A program made the position numbers and the translations under genes. From Ectocarpus siliculosus (taxonomy: Eukaryota; Sar; Phaeophyceae; Ectocarpales; Ectocarpaceae): a stretch of 26,633 bases of DNA. The stretch lies in contig FN649753.1 in assembly GCA_000310025.1 (NCBI GenBank), positions 791,092 to 817,724 of the forward strand, written 5' to 3'. The number at the start of each line of letters is the position of its first letter. Positions within the stretch are counted from its first letter, which is position 1. Positions 1-9,856 of this stretch are shown here, piece after piece. Under the pieces are notes generated by a model. That model was not told the origin of the DNA and ran no database searches. It saw only the letters and a program-made list of their open reading frames with translations.

Positions 1-196
1 CGGCAGCATGAACGACCAGCAAGTGCTACCGAATATGGTGCGGAGACCATCTCTGGTGTCGCGGAACCGCCCACGTGACTTTCACGCCGCCGTTCACTCA
101 CAATCCAACGTGGTCGGACGAGGAGTGGATAAGTTTTCTCCACGTCAGAACTCACCGAAAAACGGCCAAATTACCAATCACACGAAACCGTCGCAG
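1..196. other. Left edge, unassigned sequence before first EML exon
   Basis: No recognisable exon lies here. The bases just before 197 end in a CAG acceptor, so at least the right part is intron of the EML-type gene. The reading frame stays open from 8, but its protein resembles nothing I know before the Gly-His-Thr-Asp that opens the WD repeat at 197. Confidence 0.4.
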
Positions 197-363
197 GGAC
201 ACACCGACTCTTGCAAAGCCCTGGCGCCGCACCCGACCCGACCGTGGTTCATCACCGGAGGCACCGACGGCGTTCTCAGGCTCTGGGACGCGCGCTCGAG
301 GAGGCAGCTGAGCGCCGCGCGGCTGGTGGGCAAAGTCTGCAGCGCGGCGTTCCACCCGGCCGG
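197..363 (+). CDS. EML exon: WD40 blade
   Basis: The exon follows a CAG acceptor and ends before GTGAGC at 364. It encodes a full WD blade starting GHTDSCKALAPHP and containing TGGTDGVLRLWD, ending FHPAG. It leaves two bases over, which join the first base of the exon at 817. Confidence 0.85.
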
Positions 364-3300
364 GTGAGCGCAAGCACACGCGCACACACACACGCGCGCC
401 CAAACACAGAAAGCGCGTTGCTCGTGGTCTATGCATCACGCTACACCACTGACACTTCAGTGATCGATCAGCCGCGTGTCGTGTCGTCGATGCCAACAAG
501 AAACATACACACATAGTCTATGCGTAGAGGATCGAAAACCCGTTTGAGTACACGGGCAGTTCTCTCGGAGCCCTGGGGGCAGGCGGGTCTAAGAGCGGGG
601 GATCTGAGAGGAACAGCGATTCCAACACAGCAATGCGGGCAAGGGTATCACCCCCGCTCATGACGACGAAACACATTCATAAAAGAGCACGAAAGCACGG
701 TTGGTGCCTCCCTCTCGTCGTTCGACCCCTCTTTCCCCCCACATCCCCCGTGCTTGTCCCAACCTTTTGGCAAAACCGACAAGATGCTTCCTCCTTACCA
801 ACCGCCGATCAAACAGGGAGCTCGTTGCCGTAGGGAGCGAAGCCGGAGACTTTCTGCTGATGGCATTGAGACTGCCGCCGCGGAGGTCGTCCACGACACG
901 CCACGAGGACCCAAACCGCCGACAAAATGCCTCCGCGGAAGAAGAAAGAGACGAGATGGCGTTGGGTTTCTCGTGGGACGTGCTCGCTCGGAAGCGAGTA
1001 ATCGGTGGGGGTGGCGGTGGCCCTAATGGCCGCGCCCCTAGTAGCATCAGCAACAGCAACAGCATCGACAAGAGAGCAACGCCGGTGACCAAGCAGGGGA
1101 GCTTTCACAGGGATGGAGGTGCCACCAACGTCCCTGTCCCCGCAAGCGCCACTTTTGGGGGCGGCGAGGGCGGCTTGGCCGAGACAGTCGGCGGCGAGGC
1201 TGCACGCAACGGAGGCGGCGGCGGAGAAGGGGTTGGAGCCGACCACCGACATCGACAACCAGGACCCGTAAAGTTCGCACCAAGACCAGACAACGACGAG
1301 TACGACGGTATTGCCGGCACGTCATTGTCACCGCCGCGGCCTGCGAAAGGAAACAAGGACGGGCTCCCGTCACCTCATTGTTGCGGGTCATACGCGGCGA
1401 TGGGGGCATCGGCCGCGGCGGCAGCGACAGCGGGGAAGGCGATGATAAGCGTCAGCGCATTGCGCTTCTCTCCGGACGGCGGGGTCCTAGCGGCGGCGTG
1501 TGGGATGTCGATATTCCTCTACTCTGAGGCAACAGCGGCGGCACCGGCGGCGGAGAACGGGGCGGGGGCCGGGACCGCCCGGGAGGCGGCCATGGCACCC
1601 GACAGAGAGGGCCGTGTCGCCAGTGGTGGTGACAGAAACGGCAGAAGAAGTGACGGCACCGGTGGAGTGAAAGGGAGCTACCACCGGTACGCGGTGTGCA
1701 CTGGGCACGTGAGCAAGGTCAAATCCTTTGACTTCAGCCGCGACGGGTCCGTCCTGCAGAGCAACGACGCATCTGGCGAGCTCCTTTTCTGGAAGGCGTC
1801 GAGCGGAAAGCAGGTAGGTGCAAGACTCTTTGTGTCTTTTTCAACAATCTAATATTGAAGTTCCTCACACCATATGCCGATATCGACGTGCGTTTTCAAA
1901 GCGTCGTGAAACGAAGATATTTTGACAACTGTACGCCTTTCGGGACGGGTGAATAATTCACCAGTAGTCCTTGAGTTTCGTCTCCTGTGGTGCCCTCTCG
2001 TTCGACCTCTTGGGGTGCAGATATCCCACGGATTCAGCGTCAGAGACGTGGAGATGGATTCGTGGTCATGCCCGGAGGGTTGGCCGGCGCAGGGGCTCCG
2101 GGGCAATCGGGCTGGTGGGGGGGTAGCGGACGGTGGAGGAGGGGAGGACGTCGGGGCGGGTGTTACAGTGGTGTGTCGTTCGAAGGCGGAGGACGTGATG
2201 GCGGTGAGTACGATAATGCGTCATGCACATCATATGTTACTCTTATGTACGAACTTCACTTGTCGCTATTGTGTGGTATAAATCAAGGTAGCAGAACAAT
2301 TGTCGCAACAGCTTGTGACGGGCAGTGCAGGGTGAGGGGGAAGAGAAAAAACAAACAGCAGTGTTGCGAGTTTTTTTACCTATGATCGCGTGCAAATTGA
2401 CGTCTTGTTACTTACATACATACATAGTTCGGCTATCCCGGAATGATTGTTCATGCCAGTGCCGTATCTCAATCTATTTTCTATTTTTCTTAATATGACA
2501 TAACGAACCCATCTCTATCATAGAAAAGAGTCAGAGACAGATTAGCAATGAATTCATAGCGTCAGGAAAAGCTACCTGTATGTCTACGATTTCCCAGACA
2601 GCATATAGGGACATCTTCCCTGCGGGTAACAGGCTCAACAAAACAGTTTGGTAGCTCTCATATATTTTGCACGCGACACCGCGTTCCGACCTGAGACCAT
2701 GACAAAGGCAAGAAGAGTTTGAGAGCTCCGTCGCAAGTTTGCTCCTTGTATTCTTCGCCCCACGTTGTATCACAATGTCGACCATCAATTGTGGCTGTTT
2801 CAACACCATCGCAACTCACTCAGCAAACAAGCTTCTGTCGACATCTCAGGCTATGAAGTATACATATTGCATTCGCTATGCGTGGTGGTGTGTGTCATGC
2901 TAGGTACCACCACGCAGTGAAAGGTAGCAGATGCCGAGAAAGTCATTTAGGCGTGATGCGAAATCCCTGACACATCGGTCTTCGAATGGAATTTCAAGAC
3001 AAACACACTCAACGAGAAAGTTGTTGTGAGTTTCCGAAATTTCAAATTCACAACCGCCGTTGCTTCCGATTTGCGAACCGCGACATTCCATTGATATGGT
3101 TCACATTCATTCGACATGCGAGTCATTTTCGATTTGTGAACTCTGGAACTTTCACTCGAAGATTTTGATACTTTCCCACATACATACGCTTTCCTGTTGA
3201 AACCGCACATGCTCAGCTTGAGTTGGAGCATACGTGTTGCAGAGTTGGGGTGCTCTTGGTACCACCTACTTCTCCGCCGCCCCTGGCGTCTCTTACCCGT

Positions 3301-3626
3301 GGCCCCAGCATGGTTGCGTATTAACGCCTGCCGATTCTTTGGGGGACCGAAGACACTATAGTCACAGGTATCTTGGGATGGAAACTACTGAATACGAACT
3401 AATATTTTCTCAAGGAGAAGCGTGAAAGCTCCATTGCCGCACTGAATGAATTTCAGGCGGGTGACGGGGACGGGTGCATCAGGGTTATGCGCAACCCCGC
3501 TCCCTTGGGCGGCGAGGCCCGGATGAACTGGGGGCACAAGTCCGCGAGTGGAGTGTCGGGGATATCTTTTCTTTGCGACGACCGCAGGCTGGTCTCCGTC
3601 GGTGGCACATGTGTCTTCGTCTGGAG
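197..3626 (+). CDS. EML-type WD40 microtubule-associated protein (partial, 4 exons seen)
   Basis: Exons 197-363, 817-1813, 2021-2203 and 3457-3626 join in frame (intron phases 2, 0, 0) to about 505 residues. The order of motifs matches the C-terminal propeller of echinoderm microtubule-associated-like proteins: GHTD...FITGGTDGVLRLWD, ELVAVGSEAGDFLLM, ISVSALRFSPDGGVLAAA, YHRYAVCTGHVSKVKSFDFS, the EML-typical GKQ...VRDVE followed by CPEGWPAQG, VVCRS, then AGDGDGCIRVMRNP and a last WD strand ending VFVWR. EML proteins bind microtubules through a tandem propeller; I infer that role. The N-terminal HELP domain and first propeller lie left of the window. Unusual: two long disordered insertions in exon 2. 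The 3' end is uncertain: the gene may stop soon after 3626 or use small exons I cannot fix. Confidence 0.85.
817..1813 (+). CDS. EML exon: WD40 blades split by long disordered insertions
   Basis: The exon starts after AAACAG and ends before GTAGGT. It opens with ELVAVGSEAGDFLLM, a WD strand. About 190 residues rich in Gly, Ala, Arg, Ser and Glu follow, then ISVSALRFSPDGGVLAAACGMSIFLYSE. A second insertion of about 50 residues precedes YHRYAVCTGHVSKVKSFDFS and NDASGELLFWKASSGKQ. In animal EML proteins these strands are separated by only a few residues, so the insertions must sit in loops of the propeller. Confidence 0.85.
2021..2203 (+). CDS. EML exon: RDVE/CPEGWP segment
   Basis: Phase 0 on both sides: acceptor GGGGTGCAG, donor GTGAGTA. 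It encodes 61 residues including VRDVEMDSWSCPEGWPAQG and VVCRSKAEDVMA. The RDVE-x-(5)-C-x-G-W pattern is specific to EML proteins rather than general WD40 proteins and is the strongest single clue to the family. A Gly-rich stretch of about 20 residues replaces the short family loop. Confidence 0.85.
2204..3456 (+). other. Intron of the EML gene, 1253 bases
   Basis: Bounded by GTGAGTA and TTTCAG. Phase 0 continuity of the protein across it (VMA then AGDGDG) argues that no coding exon is hidden inside. It is AT-richer than the exons, with a short (ACAT)n run near 2411-2426 and no recognised element. Confidence 0.7.
3457..3626 (+). CDS. EML exon: last WD40 strands seen
   Basis: It begins after ATTTCAG and reads AGDGDGCIRVMRNPA, then WGHKSASGVSGISFLCDD and RLVSVGGTCVFVWR, the usual closing blade of an EML propeller. 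A donor-like GTTAGC follows at 3627. Reading through stays open to a TAA at 3822 with a sequence that does not look like the family, so either an intron starts here or the protein ends with an unrelated tail. Confidence 0.8.
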
Positions 3627-5341
3627 GTTAGCGCTTCTGTACGCAGCCTGCAACTGCTGTTATCGACGTGTCTCATTGTCGCGATACGTCTTGTTGTTGT
3701 GCACTTTTCCAGCAATGCGCACCCATCGTGCCAACCACGGAGCAGCTCGTCTCGTCGAAACATTGCCTTCGAAACATGTGAGTTCAAGGTGCTGTAAGAA
3801 AATCTCATCACCACGGTCGTAATGCTTGTTTGTGGATGGAACAGGCACGTGCGGCGTCCATCCCCACATGACAAAACGGGACAGAACAACGACCGCCACA
3901 ACTAGGATCGCCGCGAGGGAAAGCAAGAAGAAGAGCTAGTTTAGACCGCTTGCCGGACGATGGCAACCAGTTGCATCAAACCATAGTGGCGTTTGATTTG
4001 TTTTTTCCTTACCCTTTGTTCAGCAGTTTGTTTGGTAAAGCTGCGCGTGCGTGTATGGCGTCTGGATGATTGATGGTGGAAACACTACAACCTGGTGTAC
4101 CGAGTTCAACGTCGCCACCATGATGCTCGAACAAAAGCAACTGTCTATCGCGGAGTTTCACGTACGTGGGAGAATCGGACATGTGCTCCTCACACAGCAT
4201 TGGCCTTGCATCGGTGAATGCGCGCGAAGCAGACGTTCCATTGTGGGGAATGTAGCCACTATATTCGTTCGTAGATGGGGTTCAACAGAACCAGAATGGT
4301 AAGTACAGCTGCAGTCGTGTGCACCGTTTTGTGGATGGCAATTGAACGGCTTTGACGGCACATAACGGGCTCCAGGTAACAACAATCAGATGCCCTGCGG
4401 ACGTTGTTGACAGGACATTCACTACGGGACTACTATTGCTGCCGTGGTACAGCTGTCTGTATGATCTCCGCAGGAATCCAACGAAAATAGCGCTCCCACG
4501 TCGTTGTGACAATGGCGAAATCAAATGTATAATTTTTCCCGAAGTGAAGCGGGTGTACACAGAATTGTCGCGGAACCTGCAATGTTGGCGCCGATGGCCC
4601 TGAAGCTGCCCTGCCGTACTAGACATGGGGAACGTCACGGAAAAGTGTACTGCGGTCAACAACAACGCCACTGTAGATATAGTCCACAATCCACAACAAG
4701 GCCCCCGCCGCGTGGAAAATACCGCTTGGGACACACACATTTCACTACGACCGTAATTAAGCGGGGAAACTCAAAACCCTTCTGACGTTGGCTCTATACA
4801 TACTTAATCCAACATTCGAAAAGAGAGCAACCTTCCCGCCGTTTCTAACTGTACCGCGGTACCGTTATCAGTAGATGACACCATGAAGAGTCGTCGTATG
4901 CCTCCATCTTTGATCTTTGGTCGCCCAGCCCCCCGACACACCACGCCATCAGCCGTTACAACCCTCGTCAAAGGTGAGGAACGACATCACCATAAGGGGA
5001 CCACAGGGACCACACTAAATACGCCGCTTTCAAAACACCTCGTCCTGGAAACTCTACAACATAATTTCGAGCAAATAACATCACATTTGATACCGCACAC
5101 AACGCCTCACCCCCTCTCTCCATTCCCCGTGTCGTATTTCCTTTCGCTGAATATACACCGTTCGTTGAAGACGTGGTGGTACCTTCACGTATGGGTGCTT
5201 GAGACTGCAAGCAAAACGTTCTACTTTCGCATCAAGATGGTACAGAATACCACCTACACGCATCACGGTCGGGAAGAAAAAATACCTTACAGTAGATACC
5301 TTCCGTTGCCTAAGACTTTATGCCCTCGGCATCAGACATCG
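3627..5341. other. Region between the convergent EML and MORN genes
   Basis: It holds the unresolved 3' end of the EML gene and the 3' flank of the MORN gene. A tiny potential exon at 4275-4298 (acceptor GTAG, donor GTAAGT) would keep phase after 3626, but it is too short to support. A 197-codon open frame at 4883-5476 resembles nothing and overlaps the MORN terminal exon antisense. Confidence 0.5.
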
Positions 5342-5455
5342 TTATACATCAGACACCGCCTCCGCCGTGGAAGCGATCGACGGTGCTATGGCTGCGGCGG
5401 GGAGTTGCGGATCCGGTTGCTCAGCTTCAGGAACGACAATAGGAGTGTCTGGTTG
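5342..5455 (-). pseudogene. MORN gene terminal exon
   Basis: After the acceptor ATTATTTCCAG, phase 0 coding reads QPDTPIVVPEAEQPDPQLPA, then AAIAPSIASTAEAVSDV and TAA at 5344-5342. It is a Pro/Ala/Glu-rich disordered tail with no domain. Phase agrees with exon 7. Confidence 0.65.
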
Positions 5456-5847
5456 CTGGAAATAATGATTGGGTAGTCATTTTTGCCACATAGCGGGGAA
5501 TTGAAGGAAGGAAGAGGGGGAGAAGGGGTGACATAGTTAGCACAGGCGTGTGGAGAACCCAGAATTCACCTCCCCCAAAAATAAACATTTGGTTATTTGC
5601 CAGACTGCCAAAACAGCACACCCGCCGATTCCATGCTACATACTTGGCAACCCGTTTCCAGGAATTGTCGGACACTACAACTCAAGTTGATCAAAGTATT
5701 GAATCCCAAAAGAAAGTGCCATCCGATGCGGACAAAACGCAAGCCCGCCCAAAATTGTTCCAACAAATCAACAAGGCGGCCTGGATGTTTGAAGTTTCAG
5801 TTTCCATCATGTTCACGTATGAAATGCCGTCTAACCGCCCCTCTCAC

Positions 5848-5998
5848 CATCATACGCAGATGGTTGATATGCCTCATAAGATTCCTGAGCTCGTTTCCTT
5901 GAATCGTGCACTCGATGCCGTCAGCGCGATAATGGACGCTTCGGGACCCTTGCGCCGTGGAGTCGAGCGCCTTGTCATCTTCCCACTGGCACTCCTAT
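5848..5998 (-). pseudogene. MORN exon 7, starting with TAG
   Basis: After the acceptor GTGCAG the first base completes Arg (from the two leftover bases of exon 6) and the next codon is TAG, exactly where DGSR-Tyr is expected. The frame continues as ECQWEDDKALDS and VHYRADGIECTIQGNELRN, ending HINHLRMM before GTGAGAG in phase 0. Confidence 0.7.
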
Positions 5999-6342
5999 CT
6001 GCACCAATGGTCTCGCAGCAAGCGTGGAGAGTAAAACAACGCCGCGTACTCTCTGACATTCATGTTTTCCGGCGAAATGCGGGTGCCACACAAACCACGA
6101 GAAATGCGATGATGGCCAAACGTTGGGCGTTCCCATTGACGTACACGCGATGAAAGATAACAAGTACATGTAGGAACTTTGATACATGCCCCTGGGGGGC
6201 ATCATTCCCCGCGCCGCGGAAAGAGAGACCTACCCGAGGTACCGTACTGCCGCCGGGGGTGGGGTGGTGAGAGACGAATCTCGCCCCACCGCCCCTCCTC
6301 CCACACCCTCGCCTTGGCCTCAACCATGTCCCTGGCTCTCAC

Positions 6343-6544
6343 CTAGAACCATCGGGGAAGACGATGCTTCCGCGGCCCGTCCTGCGATCATCGTGGAACA
6401 TCCCCTCGAAGGTCAGCCCAACCTCGGTCCACTCGTAGTGGCCTCGTCCACTCCTGCGGTCAAGAGCCTCGGTGCAAGTCTCCGTGGGGCCAGCGGTAGA
6501 CGCCCACGCCGTGCCTTCTGCCGTTGTCGAAGCCGCCCTCGTAG
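6343..6544 (-). pseudogene. MORN exon 6, with frameshift
   Basis: It reads YEGGFDNGRRHGVGVYRWPH and GDLHRGS, then TGA at 6462-6460. One base over, the MORN sequence resumes as DRRSGRGHYEWTEVG, TFEGMFHDDRRTGRG and FPDGSR up to the donor GTGAGAG. The break lies inside one MORN motif at about 6461-6463, and the motif is short by a few residues there, so a small deletion is likely. Confidence 0.8.
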
Positions 6545-7026
6545 CTGGAAGAGAGACGCCAGCAGAGTACATGTACCGGGAGGACTGAAGGTCAAGAGGT
6601 ACTCACTCCAACGTCAGACTCGTCTCAGAATCCGGAACACACGCCGTCGCCACCCACGACACTCAGGCACGCCACATCAGGCGCAACAGTACAAGTAGCA
6701 TGGTACACGATGCGTTTTTTCCTGAACCGAAGCATGAAGTGAAAGCCGTGTTCGCATTTGGCTTAGCCTGAGAGTAATGGTGTGAACAAAAAGAAGAGAA
6801 CAGAGACAAGGCAAGAGAAGCAACACAAAGACGGAACGCCGTTCGACGACGGTGGGACAGAAAGGTCTAACACATTCCAGACACACAAAATGGGGAAGAG
6901 ATGGAGCACGGCACAGCTAGCATCAGATGCGCATTGAGGGAAGGGTGTTGAGAAAGAGATGGGCGCACGGCATAGACAGCCGAAACAGCATGGCACAGAC
7001 ATTCCGCTTAGTGCTTCTCTGCTCAC

Positions 7027-7198
7027 CTGTTACCATTGGCGTAGAAGTAGGTTCCGCGGCTGTGGCACTTGCCACCATCGAACTACCCTTCGTATCTCGC
7101 CCCCGTGGCGTAATAGTATGTGCCCTCCCCGTGCGGCTTTCCGTAGAGCCACTGCCTCACGTAACGATTGCCCGAGGCGTACCACGCGTTTCCCTCTC
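7027..7198 (-). pseudogene. MORN exon 5, with in-frame TAG
   Basis: It encodes GEGNAWYASGNRYVRQWLYG, then KPHGEGTYYYATGARYEG. A TAG at 7085-7083 follows, then FDGGKCHSRGTYFYANGN in the same frame. The stop sits where MORN repeats usually have Glu. No GT-AG pair can remove it. Two invariant Gly positions are also changed (YVRQW, CHSRG). The donor AG|GTGAGC keeps phase with exon 6. Confidence 0.8.
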
Positions 7199-7484
7199 CT
7201 GCCAAGTGGAAGAACCAAGACAATCAAACAGCAGCTCGGATGAGTGAAGAAGGAAATACAATAACAGAGGTACAGTCCTGGCTCGTGCCTCCTGGGCCTT
7301 TGCTCTATAGTCTGGACAATGGCGTCCATTTCGGCTGCGCACAAAGGCAATGAACGAGTGGTACAAAGCAGGTACGTCCATTGCTTGAAACTTTCGAGCG
7401 ATTGAAGGTGAGGTGAACCGTGGATGAAGCAGTGAAATAGCGATAGAGCAAGACAAGAATAAACCAATGGACATCCCAACAAAC

Positions 7485-7663
7485 CCCCATTTTGGAGCGT
7501 GCCAGCTCCGGTCATCTCAACGTGTTGCACGTTGCCTTGCCACTGTCCCTCGTAGCTGGAGCCGTCAGCAAACAGGAAAGGCCCTTGACCGTGTCTGCGC
7601 CCTGCTTGCAACTCCCCGATATACCGCCCGCCAGATGAGAAGATGAATGCGCCGCTTCTTACC
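7485..7663 (-). pseudogene. MORN exon 4
   Basis: It follows a strong pyrimidine tract and CTCCTCAG. It encodes VRSGAFIFSSGGRYIGE, then LQAGRRHGQGPFLFADGSSY and EGQWQGNVQH, and ends GAGTLQNG before GTTTGT. Phase 1 at the end matches exon 5. Confidence 0.75.
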
Positions 7664-8054
7664 CTGAGGAGCAACGTGAAAAAGAAGTGGAAAAATGACG
7701 CGCGGCATGAACAAAAATTAGGTCTCTGGGTAGTGCACTGAGTTGAGACGATTCATCCAGTGGTGTCGGGACAAGACGCTAACACATTGGCAACATACTG
7801 GTTTGTGTCGTAGCCATCACACGACGGCCCTGCTAGAAACACGGTTCGGCGGAGAACTTCCATCATGTGCCACGGCGGCAGACTAACCGGATGTCAGCAC
7901 GAGAAGCTGAAGACTTGCGCGCGGTTGCAACCGTACCGTAGCCCGTCGTCTCGAACCGTATGGCCCCAGCGGTCGGGTGCTACCGACCCCGCAAGCGGTC
8001 TACCCAGGGCACATCGTGACGACACTGCTGACCATGCAACGTCGTCGGCATCAC

Positions 8055-8145
8055 CTGCATCCACAGCCCCTTGAAGGAAGAGCTATCGGCGAAGAAGAAC
8101 GCCGCGAAGCCGTGCTGCGAGTCGTTCTCCCAGTCGCCGACGTAT
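8055..8145 (-). pseudogene. MORN exon 3
   Basis: It encodes YVGDWENDSQHGFAAFFFAD and SSSFKGLWMQ. It starts after ACACAG and ends before GTGATG in phase 0. The following exon has one unpaired leading base, so the frame breaks at this junction. Confidence 0.7.
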
Positions 8146-8400
8146 CTGTGTTCAGTTCATCAAAGCACGAAAGATCAGCATGCAGGAATGCGCAATAAAG
8201 GCCAAGGAAACACAAACCGGCCGCGCAACTATGTATTTACTGCACGTTTGCTTGTTGATTGATGCAGCACACACCATCTGCGGTCAATACGAGTGCACTG
8301 CATTGGCACACATGGCCCGATTTGGCTTGTCTGCTTACAAAAGCGCACAGAGCATATGCGTCAGCATGTCGAGTAAGTCAGAAACAGCCAGACCACGCAC

Positions 8401-8469
8401 TTTCCCCCGCTGGCGAGGTTGAGTGTTCCCTTTCCGTGGCGTTTGTCTCCCTTGAAGTATCCCTCGTAC
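8401..8469 (-). pseudogene. MORN exon 2
   Basis: A 69-base exon encoding YEGYFKGDKRHGKG and TLNLASGGK, one complete MORN motif. Its donor AAA|GTGCGT is phase 2 and joins the next exon in frame (Lys-Tyr-Val-Gly). Confidence 0.75.
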
Positions 8470-8778
8470 CTACAAGAGGAGCTACGACAAGACACAAGAT
8501 ACAAGAAAGGCCACCAAAACCGTCGGGGACAGTAGTGATGCGCAACGAAGAGGAGGGGAAGGGTGCATGGATCAGGGGTCACATCATACCCTGTCAGTGA
8601 CGTTTGAGCACAACACAGCAAACGTTGGAAGTAGGCGTTGGTATTTATTTGACGCCATGCGCATCCTTGGCTACCTCGGTTTGGCTCTGGAAATCGCAGT
8701 TCAACAAGGCGACTCTAAATAATCGGTAGATATGCATACCAGACACTGGTTATTTGTACCATTACCAATAGCACGCAC

Positions 8779-8872
8779 CGGCTTTCCGTCGTGAAAGAAG
8801 TAGCAGCCCTTCCCGTGCCTCATTCCATCCTTCAAAGGTCCCACGAACGCCGACCCGTCAGAGTAATGGGTT
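8779..8872 (-). pseudogene. MORN exon 1 (first supported)
   Basis: It encodes THYSDGSAFVGPLKDGMRHGKG and CYFFHDGKP after a GTAG acceptor. The donor GTGCGT at 8778 leaves phase 0, but the next exon needs two leftover bases. A GC donor four bases earlier (after GGAAA at 8783) would restore frame and match the phase-2 junction seen elsewhere in the gene. Confidence 0.7.
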
Positions 8873-9094
8873 CTACATGTATAGTGTCTCCTTACGATAG
8901 CGGGTACTGGAGCACCGTATCCCACAAAAACCCCGGCATTCTCGAGTCCCCTCTCTGTCCAGCGGATCCAGAACGTATACCCTGAAGCGGGCAACGTCAG
9001 GTTCATTTTTGTGCATGCAAAGGTGTTGATGAGCACAGCGTTGCCGGCACTGCATTGGTATCTGATCAGAGGAGAGGCCACGCACGACGCAAAC

Positions 9095-9149
9095 AACACG
9101 GAGGGTTTCTCCGAAATATTTCCGGTCGGGCCATACATACGTACGTGTT
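9095..9149 (-). pseudogene. Possible further upstream MORN exon
   Basis: After an AAG acceptor the frame reads TYVWPDRKYFGETL, close to half a MORN motif (W-P-D-x-R-K-Y-x-G-E) but lacking the Gly after Asp. No donor that joins 8872 in frame is evident, and about eight motif residues are missing between them. The end is approximate. Confidence 0.35.
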
Positions 9150-9842
9150 CTTAGTGTGGGGAGATTGGGCAGAGCGCACCAAAAACGCATTGATGGGCCA
9201 CTACAGCAGTACAGGAGTTTGGTGTACACATGTCAGACCAAAGCCGAAACTTCACCTGGTGGGGTTGCCGCATGTCGGGTGCGTCCCATCTGTCAATGCT
9301 TTTCTACATTATTAGTGCAGCAGTAGTCAATTCTCTCCACCTGTTTGCGGCGCGCACCATGTACCAGCCGTATGATGTGCTCGGCGCTCTCTCTCAGCTT
9401 TCTTTGCTGTTTGCGGAAGCGCAGTTAAAAAGCTGGATGCTGCTGCCGTCCTTTCTTCGTATAGCTGCGGTCTGCTCTCTATGGGGGAGCAGTGGTTCAC
9501 ACCGGAGCGGCGAATTTTTCAGCAGGCGCAGAAGTGCAGTAGGAATGTCACGTCTTGACCAATCAGGGATGGATGTGGCTGGTGGTTTCCTTCCCTATGC
9601 TCGGAACATTCCTTGCGTAGACTATTGCTTCAGAAAGAGGAGTATAAAATCGCATGTAGGACAGAGATCGCTGATTGGCTGATGGTCACGCCGCCGAGGG
9701 AGAATTCCCCGACAGATGTAGCACAGCAGCAGCAGCAGGAGCATGACACACGAAGACAACACACAAGACAACCAGCACAGCAGCACACGTGCGGTGGAAC
9801 AAGGGCAGCCAAGCTCGGGTTCGACTGTCAGAGCCGGTTGCC

Positions 9843-9856
9843 TGCTGTCGACAGCA
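9843..9856. repeat. Perfect 14-base palindrome
   Basis: TGCTGTCGACAGCA reads the same on both strands. It may be a binding site for a dimeric factor or chance. Confidence 0.6.

Larger units (their letters stand above)
5342..8872 (-). pseudogene. MORN-repeat protein gene, disrupted (8 exons)
   Basis: Exons in transcript order are 8872-8779, 8469-8401, 8145-8055, 7663-7485, 7198-7027, 6544-6343, 5998-5848 and 5455-5342. Together they encode about ten MORN motifs (consensus YxGxWxxGxxxGxGxxxxxDGxx), for example YEGYFKGDKRHGKG and YEGGFDNGRRHGVG, followed by a MORN-less tail ending in TAA. MORN repeats bind membranes or scaffold partners, often at cilia or cell cortex; no catalytic domain is seen. 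Damage: TAG at 7085-7083 (in place of the usual Glu) and 5997-5995 (in place of the usual Tyr), a frameshift giving TGA at 6462-6460, and canonical junctions 8779/8469 and 8055/7663 that break frame. Splice signals and the other junction phases remain good, so decay looks recent. Assembly error is the alternative. The 5' end is not found. Confidence 0.75.

Noticed and set aside
4275-4298. Tiny possible EML exon
   Set aside because: Phase fits and a GTAAGT donor follows, but 24 bases carry too little information and no onward exon was found.
4883-5476. Open frame of 197 codons on the plus strand
   Set aside because: His/Thr/Arg-rich without domain; overlaps the MORN terminal exon antisense and is AT-rich like intergenic DNA.
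5548-6153. Open frame of 201 codons on the plus strand
   Set aside because: No family resemblance, and it covers MORN exon 7 antisense, which fits the phase of its neighbours.
5342-8872. TAG read as an amino acid instead of a stop
   Set aside because: The two TAG codons sit at positions expecting different residues (Glu and Tyr), and an independent frameshift exists, so recoding does not explain the damage.
9230-9682. Hydrophobic 150-codon frame on the plus strand
   Set aside because: It has hydrophobic stretches but no motif, no splice context and no recognisable relative; kept as unassigned.
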